Position numbers and translations under genes: made by a program
Source of the DNA: Vigna angularis
Lineage: Eukaryota; Streptophyta; Magnoliopsida; Fabales; Fabaceae
Direction: 5' to 3'
DNA length: 64,000 bases
NCBI RefSeq assembly: GCF_016808095.1
Contig: NC_068976.1
Coordinates: 3,988,001 to 4,052,000, forward strand
Notes under the pieces: model-generated
What the model was told of the DNA's origin: nothing
The model's input: the letters and a program-made list of their open reading frames with translations, nothing else
The model's database searches: none
Part shown: in pieces, positions 23,391 to 33,240 of the stretch
Numbering within the stretch: the first letter of the stretch is position 1
How the letters are laid out: every line of letters starts with the position of its first letter

Positions 23391-23453
23391 TTGAAATATT
23401 AGATTATATATTAATGTTATTATCCTTAACATCAGCTTTGGTAGTTTTTTTTA

Positions 23454-25111
23454 GGCTTAAATGCTTACTTCGTCCCCATGTTAAGAGATGAATTTCTGTT
23501 TAGTACCCGATTTTAAAAGTGTAGACATTAGGTCCCAAAGTTATCAAAATTGTATGAATTGAGTCCCTTCCGTTAAGTGGGGAGTAACGGAGTTAACTTC
23601 CAGCTCACGTGGCAAAGGAATCTGCATTTTTTCTTCTCTCTCCTCTGTCTTTTCCTGAAATGCCCCCAACTTTTTCTCTCTTTCTATATATTTTTTAAAT
23701 ATTTTTTTTCTCATACGACATCATCCGGCTGAAACAATCAGTGAAACCATCTCTTGAAGCCTCACCCATTGTCGATCGTGAGCAAAAACCAAACAACGTC
23801 GATCACCTACACCAAAATCTACCACTTTCAAGATCAAAACCAAAACCCCAACAATATGACACGATCCAAGCCTCGTGTACTCGAAACCGACGATCGAATC
23901 CTAGAATCAAAAAGCCTAACCAGGGAATTAGAGAGCAAAAATTTGGGAATAAAGAAATGGCGAAGCAAAATCCCACAATTACATGGTACGAATCAAACCT
24001 CTGGGTGAGAGGATTCGAAGACCAAGCTGCGGAACGAAAAACCTGAGCCAACCTTACAAGCCCCCCTCCCAACCCACCATAGTCCCTCTCATTGGTCATC
24101 CCCCCCCCCTCCCACGGCTTCCCAAACTGTAAGGGTTCTGTAGCGAGGCCCACGAATATGCGTCCCCTCCCCAGACGTCCTCCGGAAGTTTCATCATGTC
24201 GACAAGACAGCTAGCACCCCTCCCGCCGTGACCCCCACCAACGCCCTCAACCACTTGAGTGTCGCTCGTCTGCGGCGGAGGTTGTCCCACCATACCCGTC
24301 GTGTTCACAACCGACATATTCCCAATTGAAATCAGTCATCGAAAGTTCACGCTCTGACTCCGATTCGTCACTCGCGAAGACAGCGACGACGACGAAGATG
24401 GCGAGGAATCGGAGGCGCTGGAAACGAAATCGAGTCATTCATCGGCGGCGTTAGGAGTCATCACATTGAAGGGACTGAGATTCGAATTTGCAAAGTGAAA
24501 AACCTGAGTCAAGGGTGTTAGAAAAGGAAAGAAAATTGTGAAAGTTTTTCGTTTGGGTTTGGGATAGTGTTGCGATCGAAGAAGGAAGTTGATATCAGTG
24601 GTTGGAGGAACCTTCCTCTGAGGCAGATCAAGTGCCCTTGAGTGAGGGAGTGAGAGTTTGAGATCATCCACGTGATACGATTGCGTCTGTCTCAAGATTC
24701 AACAGTTTGGTGATATGTAGTGATTAAAGCATTGGGGTCAAAGGTGTACCGGTCACACCAGAGGTGGATAATGTTGTCTGAGCCGCCGTCGGAGAGGGAA
24801 AAGAGGCGGGAATTGCGTATGCGGAGGAGGTAGATGTTGCAGAGCAAAGAGAGAGAACAAAAATATTTAATAAAAATATAGAAAAGAGAGAAAAAGTTGG
24901 GGGCATTTCAGGAAAAGGAAGAGCAGAGAGAAGAAAAATGCAGATTCCTTTGCCACGTGAGCTGGAAGTTAACGACGTTACTGCCCACTTAACGGAAGGG
25001 ACTCAAGTCATATAATTTTGACAACTTTGGGATCTAATGTCTACACTTTTAAAACCGGGTACTAAACAGAAATTCATCTCTTAACATGGGGACGAAATAA
25101 GCATTTAAGCC
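23454..25111. mobile_element. Long-TIR Mutator-like element inside copy A
   Basis: Left arm 23454 to about 23710 and right arm about 24860-25111 are inverted copies some 250 bp long, starting GGCTTAAATGCTTA. Flanking 9-mers are T-rich (TTTTTTTTA and TTTTTTATT) and cannot be shown to be an exact duplication. The interior (23720-24850) is GC-rich and has no transposase, which suits a non-autonomous MULE, possibly a Pack-MULE. It lies downstream of ORF3 of copy A and is absent from copy B. Confidence 0.82.
24096..24438 (-). other. GC-rich interior of the MULE, possible captured exons
   Basis: Minus-strand frames include DFNWEYVGCEHDGYGG (24247-24438) and DVWGGDAYSWASLQNPYS (24096-24317), and at 24724-24906 a hydrophobic, signal-peptide-like start (FSLFSIFLLNIFVLSLCSA). 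Composition differs sharply from the AT-rich surroundings. I recognise no family, so capture of host sequence is an inference from composition only. Confidence 0.35.
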
Positions 25112-25145
25112 TTTTTTATTACTTACTTTCTGATCTGCAAATTAG

Positions 25146-25460
25146 ATGGAGTCTCGAATCATTGATGAAGTGCAAAAACAAATTCATCTATCAAGAAGAC
25201 TGTCTGCTGTTCTTGAACGACATATACAAGCCACGGAGCGTCGAATCAACCTGGTAAATGCTACCATTCAATCATCTAATCCAACTACAGAAGAAATTGA
25301 AAACTTGTTACGCACTATGAACATTGAAGACCATGATTTAATCAGACAGTGCTTCAATTTTTTATCTTCGCATCCATCTCATACAAGACGTCTAATAGGG
25401 ATGCCAATACAATATCGTTTCAATGCATTGCAACGATACCTTGCTGAATCAACGTCATGA
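25146..25460 (+). CDS. Small Harbinger-associated ORF with Myb-ORF C-terminal module
   Basis: A 104-codon open frame starting MESRIIDEVQKQIHLSRR, with a predicted helical N-terminal half. Its second half (EEIENLLRTMNIEDHDLIRQ, then CFNFLSSHPSHTRRLIGMP) matches the end of the Myb-like ORF (EADIYEMLSAMNIADENLLE, then CYDFLCGNPTCTKRLMGLP) residue for residue at most hydrophobic positions. It lies between ORF3 and the right end of copy A; copy B has nothing in the corresponding place. It could be a small separate partner protein or the last exon of a longer gene. No known function. Confidence 0.5.
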   Translation: MESRIIDEVQKQIHLSRRLSAVLERHIQATERRINLVNATIQSSNPTTEEIENLLRTMNIEDHDLIRQCFNFLSSHPSHTRRLIGMPIQYRFNALQRYLAESTS

Positions 25461-26333
25461 TGAAGTATTAAAACAATATTTGTATGTTGAATTCTTCAAA
25501 CTTTGTTTTAGGTCATGTGATATTATAACTTGCTACTTAATTGTGCTTGTTTGATTAATGTTAATCATTCTCACATGCGTGACAAATAAATTGATATCAC
25601 TTCGTACTAAATTATATTACAATTTAATTCTACAATTTAAAATACATTCATTTTACTACAATTTAATTTTTATAATTTTTAAACATTAACTTTAACAATT
25701 TTTCATAATTTTTTTCTCTTTATAAACATTTTTACAATTAAATATAACATTACAAAATAACATTTTATAATACTTTTATAACTAGGGGCAATTTGGTAAT
25801 CTTTATTTTCTACCAATTAAACAAATTTTTAAAATCTATCACATCAATCAAATCCTACACTAATTCTTACAAACTTTACTTCCAAATCCACTCTTAATTA
25901 GCCACAAATCTACTCAAAAAAACAACAAAAAAATTACCCTCAAATTCATTCAAATCCATTCAAATCATCTCTCCTAAATCATCTTCCCAAATACCTCCAA
26001 AAGAACACACCCTAAGCCTGTGTTCGCATGAACAAAAATTACTGTTCATGCGAATTTGAGAGCGACGATCTGCGGGTGTTGTGTTGTTCCTTTGAGCTGA
26101 AATGGAAGGATGTTCGCGGACGGATTTGCGGGATACACCCCGTTTTCATCACTCGCAAAATCGGAGAGATTTGCGTGGATTGAATGTAAAAAGTCCAGTG
26201 TGCCCTTGACATATTAATTAAATTCCAAGCGTGTACGTTGCTCAGAAAAAGCAGTTCAAACACTGTTGAACCACGAGAGTGCATGGCTTGGCGTGGTTTT
26301 AGAAATATTCGTGTGCTTTCACTACAAAAAAGA

Positions 26334-26605
26334 AGGGCATTACCGAAGGCCACAAGCCCTCGGAAACAGGCCGAAACCGTCGGTAGAAGACATTTACAGA
26401 CAGCTTATCGACGACCAGAAAGCCCTCGGTAATTCGCTTGTCGCTAACATTTACCGAGGGCTTTCGCCCTTCGGTAATTACCGAAGGGCAGAAGCCTTCG
26501 GTAATTACCGAAGGGCAGAAGCCTTCGGTAATTTCCGAAGGGCAGAAGCCATCGGTAATCAGCGAACGTGGGTATTTACCGAAGGACAGAAGCCTTCGGT
26601 AAGTT
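26334..26605. repeat. Left subterminal palindromic repeats of CACTA 2
   Basis: At 26470-26605 a 27-base unit, TTACCGAAGG-GCAGAAG-CCTTCGGTAA, is repeated about four times. Each unit is itself an inverted repeat. Single TTACCGAGGG words precede it. The right end (33080-33240) has the same words, less regularly arranged. Confidence 0.85.
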
Positions 26606-27542
26606 CGAGGGATATGTCAGAGACATTTGTATTTACTATGAAACCAACAACAGACCTGCATAGCAATTTTCATACACAAACAGACCTGCATAACAATTTT
26701 CAAGCACATATAGACTTGCATAATGTGCATCTCAAAGATGCAATCATTGATCAATAATATCCATAGAACATCCATTAATCCATAGAACATGTATTTATAT
26801 TAATAACATTTAACAATGTAACATAATGATGTTCTAACATCCAAATCATCCAACTGATCTAACATCCAAATGATGTAAACTCCAAATGTTCTAACTATAT
26901 TATCAAAGAGTCAGAATCACTTATGCACGAATTCACTTTTAGAACCACCAATCTTGGATCAATTTTTTGGTGTAGAGTTGAAAAAATTTAAGTGTTGTTT
27001 TGATGAAGTTGGTATAAAGTTCCATTTTGCTTGGAGCAAAACATGTTTTAGTTTTTCTTGTTTTCTTCATCTGTTGAAGAACCTTTCTTAGAATCAATTT
27101 GAGTGCCTACTTCTATTCTACACCTATTTGTATTAGTTTTAAGCTTGGTGGCATGTTAAAATTGACCAATTCAAGTCAGATTTTGGTACTGTCCTTGTAC
27201 ATTTCTGGTCCAGTTTTTGATCTGCTTTGGTGCTAATTTATGTATACAATAGTGGTGTTCTGAAGACTTTGAGGTGCAGTCCAGTTTTAGAAACATTTTC
27301 CAACTAAGGTCGCATCTTAGGAAGTGGAGAAGGAGCAGAATTTGTCAATTCAAAGGGGCTGTCCAGCAAGGAAAAATGATGAAATTGGCAACTCCGATAG
27401 CCAAATTTTGAGTTCTAAATTGTTTCTGTAGTTAGGTTTGTTCATTAAATTTCATTCCATTAATTTAATAATCCAGAATTGAATTTGGGCAAACAAAATA
27501 ATCAAACAATAGCTGGAAAGGGATTCAAAGGCCTTTCTTCAC

Positions 27543-27852
27543 ATGTTTGGGGTGAAGGATAAATCCAACATAGTGCTAGTTGAAGACCCTATTAGTCAAG
27601 AAAAGAGGTTGTTAGAGAGAAGGAAGAATGCTAAGATGGAGAAAGCTGGAAAATCAATCTCAGAAATCAGCTTGGAAGTAGATAGGCTTGCAGGGAAGAA
27701 ATAGTGTTGTGGTTGCTAATGATCAGTGATTGGATTTGGTTAGGTATCAACATTTGAGTGAATTATCAACAAAGGTGGAAGATTTGCACAAACAGATTGC
27801 TTAATCTGATTGAGTTATTGCTGAATCAATTGCTTAAACTAGATGGTATAAT
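27543..27852 (+). pseudogene. BAG-family chaperone regulator fragment
   Basis: 27543-27704 reads MFGVKDKSNIVLVEDPISQE, then KRLLERRKNAKMEKAGKSIS and EVDRLAGK before a stop. After a short gap 27750-27852 reads INKGGRFAQTD in one frame and LLNLIELLLNQLLKLDGIM in the next. This is the region from the end of the ubiquitin-like domain into the BAG domain of plant BAG1-4 proteins, Hsp70 nucleotide-exchange co-chaperones. The piece has a frameshift and lacks both ends. Its last helix runs, in frame, into the expansin-like piece that follows. Confidence 0.85.
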
Positions 27853-27902
27853 GGTTGCAGAGGTAAAAGGAATAAGGACACTAAACTTGATGATGTTAAT
27901 TT

Positions 27903-28162
27903 TGCAACAAGACTGCCAAGAATGGAAGCCATTGCGCAGGGCCTTTGGGGCAATGTTTGACTATAGCAACCCTCCAAGTGGTGAAATCTACTTGAGATTC
28001 CAGGACAGTGGCAGTGTAGGGATTTATTGGGTTCAGTCCAGGAATGCTATCTCTACTGATTGGACGGCCAGAGCAACATATGACACCATGGTGCAGCTTA
28101 ATTGGATTATGTATAACTATATTGTCTTACTCAATTCAAAGGGGCTGTCCAGCAAACAATAG
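27903..28162 (+). pseudogene. Expansin-like B C-terminal domain fragment
   Basis: Reads QQDCQEWKPLRRAFGAMFDY, then SNPPSGEIYLRFQDSG, IYWVQSRNAISTDW and ATYDTMVQL. This matches the C-terminal (CBM63-like) domain end of plant expansin-like B proteins, secreted cell-wall proteins. It lies in the same 134-codon open frame (27758-28162) as the end of the BAG fragment, so a BAG-expansin chimera could be translated. The N-terminal expansin domain and signal peptide are absent. Confidence 0.8.
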
Positions 28163-28439
28163 ATGTCAAAATTGGCAACTCCTATAGTCAATTTTTGAGT
28201 TCCACGTTCTTTTCGTAGTTTGAGTTTCTAATTAGTTGGGTTCTAGGTTCTAAGTCTAAAAACTCTTACATATTTGACAATCAAATTCAAACAATTCAAA
28301 ACAAAGTTTGACAAAACTCAATGTATACAGTATCATAAACTCCATTCAACATAACTTAACATTCAAAGTGGACATTCACAACATTTATAACAACATCAAA
28401 TTAATGAAACAAGAATGAAAATAACATATCACATATAAT

Positions 28440-28572
28440 CATGCAATTTCAGTTTAGGTGACCAAACCTTCGCCTTTGTTATCCTTTCCTGATCAAGTCT
28501 TCTTTGTAGACTCTCTTCCTCCCCTTCTGGCCACAATTGCTTTAAAAACTCAACTAAGACATCAAATAGAAG
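28440..28572 (-). pseudogene. Unidentified captured exon
   Basis: The minus strand is open and reads FLKQLWPEGEEESLQRRLDQ then ERITKAKVWSPKLKLHDYM. Composition looks like real coding sequence and it sits between other captured pieces, but I do not recognise the gene. Confidence 0.35.
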
Positions 28573-28599
28573 TGTATTTAAGGTTATTCATTAGATTTT

Positions 28600-30300
28600 G
28601 TTCCATTAATTTAATAACCATAGCAACAGTTTAAGCATTACCTAATAGTATCCAAAAAGGAATAACAATAACCAACTAAAACATCACCAAACAAATTTAT
28701 CATACTGCACCAGAATTCAACAAACCAAATTCTTTCAATTTTGACAACTTTTGGCCAAAGAAATTAATCAAACAGTAGGTTCCAAAAAAATAATGCACTA
28801 GAGAAAGTCCCTAGTTGGGTGGTTTGATACTAAAACACGTATGGAAGAGATTTAAACACACAGCTCAATGTTCAAGCAACTTTGTTTGATGATTTTATTT
28901 ATGTTTAAACTCTAAAATGAGTTATAAACAGCTTGCAGCTCAAAATCAATACTCCACTTCCATTTTAACTCAAAAAGTGATGGTTTAGAAAGAAAATCTT
29001 CATATAAACCAAACTATGACCCAATGAGGTGCATAAGACTTTACTTTTAATTCTTTCTTCCTTTTTTAAACTTTTCTAAAGTGTGAACAATTAAAAATCA
29101 GAATCAATTATCAGTTAGCCAAACAATGTGTTGAAAAAGATTTCTTTGGTGTAGAGAGAGTATCTGAAGCTCTTCTTCCTCTGCTCCAACTCTGCACTTC
29201 ACTAAGGATTGTCACATTCTTTCTTTGAGAATGAAGAAAGCATCAATTAATCTCTGCCAAAGCAATGAAACTAGAGAAGTTGTTATCACTTCTCTTCCTC
29301 TGGTTGCATACATTTTTACTTATGAATACATATGTCTAGTTTCACTAAATCCAAATAAGAAAACAAAGTCCTGTAGACTAGTTGCCTTTCAATATATATA
29401 TATATAATTGAAGCTTTCAATTCAGAGTATCATATTCAGCCTATAGAGTTGGCATATTCAGCCTTATAGAAGTGTATATATTTGTATTGTATTATTTGGC
29501 ATATTCAGCCCTATAGAGTTGGCATATTCAGCCTTATAGAGTTGGCATATTCAGCCTATAGAGTTGGCATATTCAGCCTTATAGAAGCTAATTAGATGTT
29601 ACAGTAACAAGGGAAATTACATGAATATCTGAGGTCAAAATTGCAGTGTCTTGGACAAAAAAAAATTAGGAAATGACACTTAAATGAATGGATTTTAATA
29701 CCCCACCAGTATGTGTCCATCTATCACTTTGATAATCCTAAAAAATTACACTATCAATGTATTTCAATCAAATTTCTGCTATTCTGGTCCTAGAGGCAAC
29801 AACAATATGCTGAATCGCCCATGTGAAGATGGGGCTGCTGCTTGACGCAGAGGTGATCAAAATTTGTTTATCATAACTAAGTGGGGCATCATCATAAGAG
29901 TGAATATTTCTCATGTACGGCGCTGCTACACGATGATAAGTGCAACTGGCTGTAGCAAAATAGGAAAATATAAAAATTGCTATCCCATTCTCAGACTCGT
30001 GTTCTTGTTTGATCAGGCCATCTTAAATCATTTTTCTTGTTCAACTATATTGATGAAATCTTGCTCAGGTCGTTTGATTTAAATAAACATATGCTTAGCC
30101 CATTTCCTATTCAATAAAGTTCTTTTCTTTAACATATATACATATATACTATGTGAGAATAAAACGTGAAAAAGGTTAGTGTTCAAAAACTTTCTCAAAC
30201 AAATTAAATTTGATTTTACTAATTCAGTCATCAAACATGGAGAGGGAAATATTCTCAAGGTAAGAAACTATGATAGAAAAGTGTGTCAACTATATGTCTA
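28600..30300. other. Non-coding interior of CACTA 2
   Basis: AT-rich DNA without recognisable coding. It includes the 22-23-bp tandem repeat at 29430-29590. A 60-codon frame at 29225-29407 is not recognised. Confidence 0.5.
29430..29590 (+). repeat. Tandem repeat, unit about 22-23 bp
   Basis: GGCATATTCAGCC(T)TATAGAGTT recurs six times, interrupted once by a 25-base AT-rich insertion near 29495. Units differ by one T. It is a minisatellite inside CACTA 2. Confidence 0.9.
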
Positions 30301-30328
30301 CATCTAAGTCAGTTCCATCTTCAAGCAG

Positions 30329-30514
30329 TTAACAACTATTGAAGCGAGAAGTGATATCTGAGAACACATCTTCTCCACAAGGAATTGTAAGACCACCAGT
30401 TGGATGCTCATAACCAAATTCATCCTCAGCTTGACTCAACAGATGTTGAAATGAAGGTTGGTTCAAGTATGACTCAATAGACACTGATATAGAGTTACCT
30501 AAAATGATAAGCAA
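30329..30514 (-). pseudogene. SAUR auxin-responsive protein C-terminal fragment
   Basis: The minus strand reads [20 protein letters not shown], then [20 protein letters not shown] and TSR, the conserved end of plant SAUR proteins (about 90 residues in full), which inhibit PP2C.D phosphatases to promote cell expansion. The N-terminal half is replaced by unrelated residues. It is in the opposite orientation to the BAG, expansin and ATPase pieces of the same CACTA element. Confidence 0.82.
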
Positions 30515-30519
30515 TTTTT

Positions 30520-31788
30520 GAATTGAGTTTGAATCAACTTGATTTATGTTTATTTGCTTTATTAATATGGTCTAGAGCATTTCCTAGGTTACATTTCAGT
30601 GCCTACTTCGTTTCTAAACTTTACTTAATTGCCTATTCAATCTTTGGCCATCCAAGTTGTCAATTTAAAGTCTAAAATTTTCTGTTGTCCATAACCAATT
30701 ATGGTGCAGTTTTTTCTCTGCTTTGGTGCTAATTTCCTGTGATTTTTTAATACTGTGAAGACTTTGTGGTTCAATCCAGTAGCTTCAATGTTACCAAAAG
30801 AGTGTTTCTCAATCTGTTTTGAAGTAGCATCAAAATAAGTTTAAACTTTGAATCATCTACGTATATTAGAGGTTGTTTGTACTTTACTGTTGTATATCAC
30901 ATAAACTTTTAATTGTAATCTTTCTTTCTTTGTTGTTTTATGTACTTGTGTTTACATACATACATGTTCTGGTCTAGTGAGAAGAAAACTAGGCTCTACA
31001 TATCACTAATGTAGGACACTGATTGAAAGAGAAAGAAAGATTGACCAAGAGCTGAAAAATCCATTTTGCCTAATCCAGTGCACTAAACAGCAGAGAGAAC
31101 ACTCATTTTTTTGACCTTTGTGTGGCTAACTTGGCCTCATATCTTTGGCAATAAGAGAGAGTGTTATGTGGACAGTTTCTAAACAGATAACAAACCTTTA
31201 TGATTTGAAAAGCCAAAACTGTTTACATTCATTTTGAGTGTTGAATTCACTTTGATTAGGTGGTCCAAAACCATGCTGATATGATCACATGCATCTTGCT
31301 TTACACAAGGAATTTGGACCACAAACTACACTGTAGCAGTAGTGGCCAGTGTGACTCTCTGTTCTTCCTCTCTGTTCTGTGTGACTGTGTGACTCTCTGT
31401 TCTTCCTCTCTGTTCTGTGTTTTTTCCTCTATAAATTAACACCCTTTGTTCCCTTTGTCCCTCACTTCCACACACTAAACTCACCCTTTTCACACTGCTA
31501 CTCCTTCCACAATCCAGACTCTGCTTCATCCACCACCCAAACCACCCTCCTTCAACAACACTTTTAAACCATTCAATCAATATCAAACTTCATTTGTAAT
31601 AAACACTTTTAAATAATTAAAAATTACATAAGCTTTGCAGCCATACAATTGAAATAATTATTGACAAATAAAAACTACAGAATCAATTATCTTAGTTATA
31701 ACCACTTTGGTTTTTTAAATACTTTTAAAAGAAAACAATTTTATTCATTTTATAACACTCTTGATTCTGAAATACTTTACAATCTCAG
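30520..31788. other. Non-coding interior of CACTA 2 with duplicated segments
   Basis: 30690-30790 resembles 27195-27295 (shared TCTGCTTTGGTGCTAATTT and GAAGACTTTG words), an internal duplication. 31354-31420 holds a two-copy tandem repeat of about 37 bp rich in CTCTCTGTTCTTCC. No gene is recognised. Confidence 0.6.
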
Positions 31789-32460
31789 TACATGAGGAAA
31801 GAATGGATAAGATTAATAGAATCAGGGTCATGGCCAGATCATCTCCATTTAACAAGCTTCTGATGGTTCAATGTTTAAAGCAGAAGGGTAATGTGGTGCC
31901 AATCACAGGTGATGCCACAAATGACGCACCTTCTCTAAAACATGTAGATATTGGACTTTCCAAGGGAATAGAAGGCACTGAAGTGGAAAAGGAGAGCTTT
32001 GGCTTTAGCCACCGAGGAACCTACTGATGATCTCATGAAGATGCCACCTGTAGGTAGAGTTGAGCCACTGATAACTACACTTATGTGGAGGAACCTGATT
32101 TCACAGGAATTGTACCTATAACTGGTTTTAGAATTGAGGGGAAGATCAATCTTTCATGTTACTGACAAGGTGAAGAACACGATTATCTTAAATTCTTTTG
32201 TCCTCTGCCAAGTGTTCAATGAGTTAAATGCAAGGGAACTGGAGAACAATAACATATTTAAGGGAGTTGGTAAGAATAGGTTGTTCATTGTAATTGTGAG
32301 CCTAACTGTCGTTCTTTAGCTAGTGAAGGTTGAGTTTCTGAAAAAGATACCCAATACTGAGAGATTCACTTGGGAGCAATGGGGTGTTTGTGTTAGCATT
32401 CGAGCTTTGTCTTGGACAATTGGTGTGCTGGTGAAGTGTAACCCACTTGTTCACAAGAAA
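31789..32460 (+). pseudogene. Autoinhibited Ca2+-ATPase (ACA-type) fragment
   Basis: After a CTCAG acceptor the frame reads EERMDKINRIRVMARSSPFN, then KLLMVQCLKQKGNVVPITGD, ATNDAPSLKHVDIGLS. It jumps over the membrane segment that should follow to LALATEEPTDDLMKMPPVGR, then GRSIFHVTDKVKNTIILNSF, VLCQVFNELNARELE and ERFTWEQWGVCVSI. This is the P-domain hinge and last transmembrane region of type IIB Ca2+ pumps (closest by eye to ACA12/13). The hinge is TGDATNDAP instead of TGDGTNDAP. Several stops and one internal deletion make it non-functional. Confidence 0.88.
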
Positions 32461-32469
32461 AATTAGTAC

Positions 32470-33079
32470 AAACCACTAAGTTATAATCTTCACCTACTCA
32501 ATCTTCACTGGTTGCTTTTATTTTCCCTAAACTACGGCTAAGGTTATTTGAACCTTGTCACTGGCAGGCCAATGCCTTGCCCCTCATTTCAATTACAAAA
32601 TAAAAAACTTTCTCGAACAAACAACATCACACAGTGCTGCCACAAGAACATCAAACAGATTGAAGAACAATTAAACTCAGAACGAATTTTTAAACGCACA
32701 ACTTACCTCAACCAAGATAGCCCTAGACGATGGTAACCTTTGTAGAGCACGACAGCGACAGAAGCCCACAGTGGCCCCTCCAAGTCCGTCCACCAAGTTC
32801 CTTTAACTTCAGAGCGCACCGTGGTGAGGTCGCCAGAACACCGTCGTCAAGTCGCAACACCAACCACCACCCTCGACCAGCCCCCTCGGAACAACTAATT
32901 TCGTCAACCACCACCCTCCTTACCGTCACTATCCTAACATCGACACACCAATTGCAGCAACAAACGGGTTAAACTGCAGTTCTGAAGTGAGAGAGAAAAA
33001 TTTTGGGGAGAGGTTCTGCGGAAACAAAAATTGGGAGAATAGAGAGGGAAATCCCAAATTTTCATTTCATTAGGTCGAT
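32470..33079. other. GC-richer right flank of CACTA 2 interior
   Basis: 32730-32960 has open frames on both strands and is GC-rich, resembling a 5' UTR or first exon, but no family is recognised. It may be the promoter side of the element or a further captured piece. Confidence 0.3.
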
Positions 33080-33240
33080 CAATATACCGACGGCCTATGG
33101 AGCCTTCGGTAAACTTAAAAAGCCTTCGGTAATCAACCACTTACATGACCGTCGGTACATCCTTCGGTAAGTCAACTTTACCGAAGGCCACAGAGGCCGT
33201 CGGAATTATTCCTTCGGAAAATAACGCTTTTCCTATAGTG
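33080..33240. repeat. Right subterminal repeats and TIR of CACTA 2
   Basis: Words GCCTTCGGTAA, CCGTCGGTA and TTTACCGAAGGCC occur about seven times, ending in the terminal CCTATAGTG. Confidence 0.85.

Larger units (their letters stand above)
19498..26012 (+). mobile_element. PIF/Harbinger element, copy A (deleted, non-autonomous)
   Basis: Flanked by TAA at 19495-19497 and 26013-26015. The left end starts CGCTCTGTTCGCATGAAC and the right end, read inward, starts GGGTGTGTTCTTTTGG; both share the TGTTC core expected of PIF/Harbinger ends. It aligns with copy B through the leader, the transposase N-terminus, the end of the Myb-like ORF, the third ORF and the AT-rich tail. About 2.1 kb of transposase and Myb-like sequence is deleted. 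A long-TIR MULE is inserted at 23454-25111. The right TAA is also the left TAA of copy B. Confidence 0.82.
27345..28205 (+). repeat. Direct repeats flanking the BAG/expansin cargo
   Basis: A segment of about 75 bases starting TCAATTCAAAGGGGCTGTCC at 27345 recurs at 28131, at roughly 80 percent identity. The BAG and expansin-like pieces lie exactly between the copies, as if bounded by a duplicated acquisition point. Confidence 0.7.
26320..33240. mobile_element. CACTA transposon 2, gene-fragment carrier inside Harbinger copy B
   Basis: Left end CACTACAAAAAAGAAGGG at 26320, right end CCTATAGTG at 33240 (read inward CACTATAGGAAAAGCG), with a perfect TTT duplication at 26317-26319 and 33241-33243. 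Both ends carry TTACCGAAGG / CCTTCGGTAA subterminal words. There is no transposase. The 6.9-kb interior holds fragments of BAG, expansin-like B, SAUR and Ca2+-ATPase genes on both strands plus several internal duplications. The element interrupts the leader of Harbinger copy B, whose sequence resumes at 33241. Confidence 0.9.
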
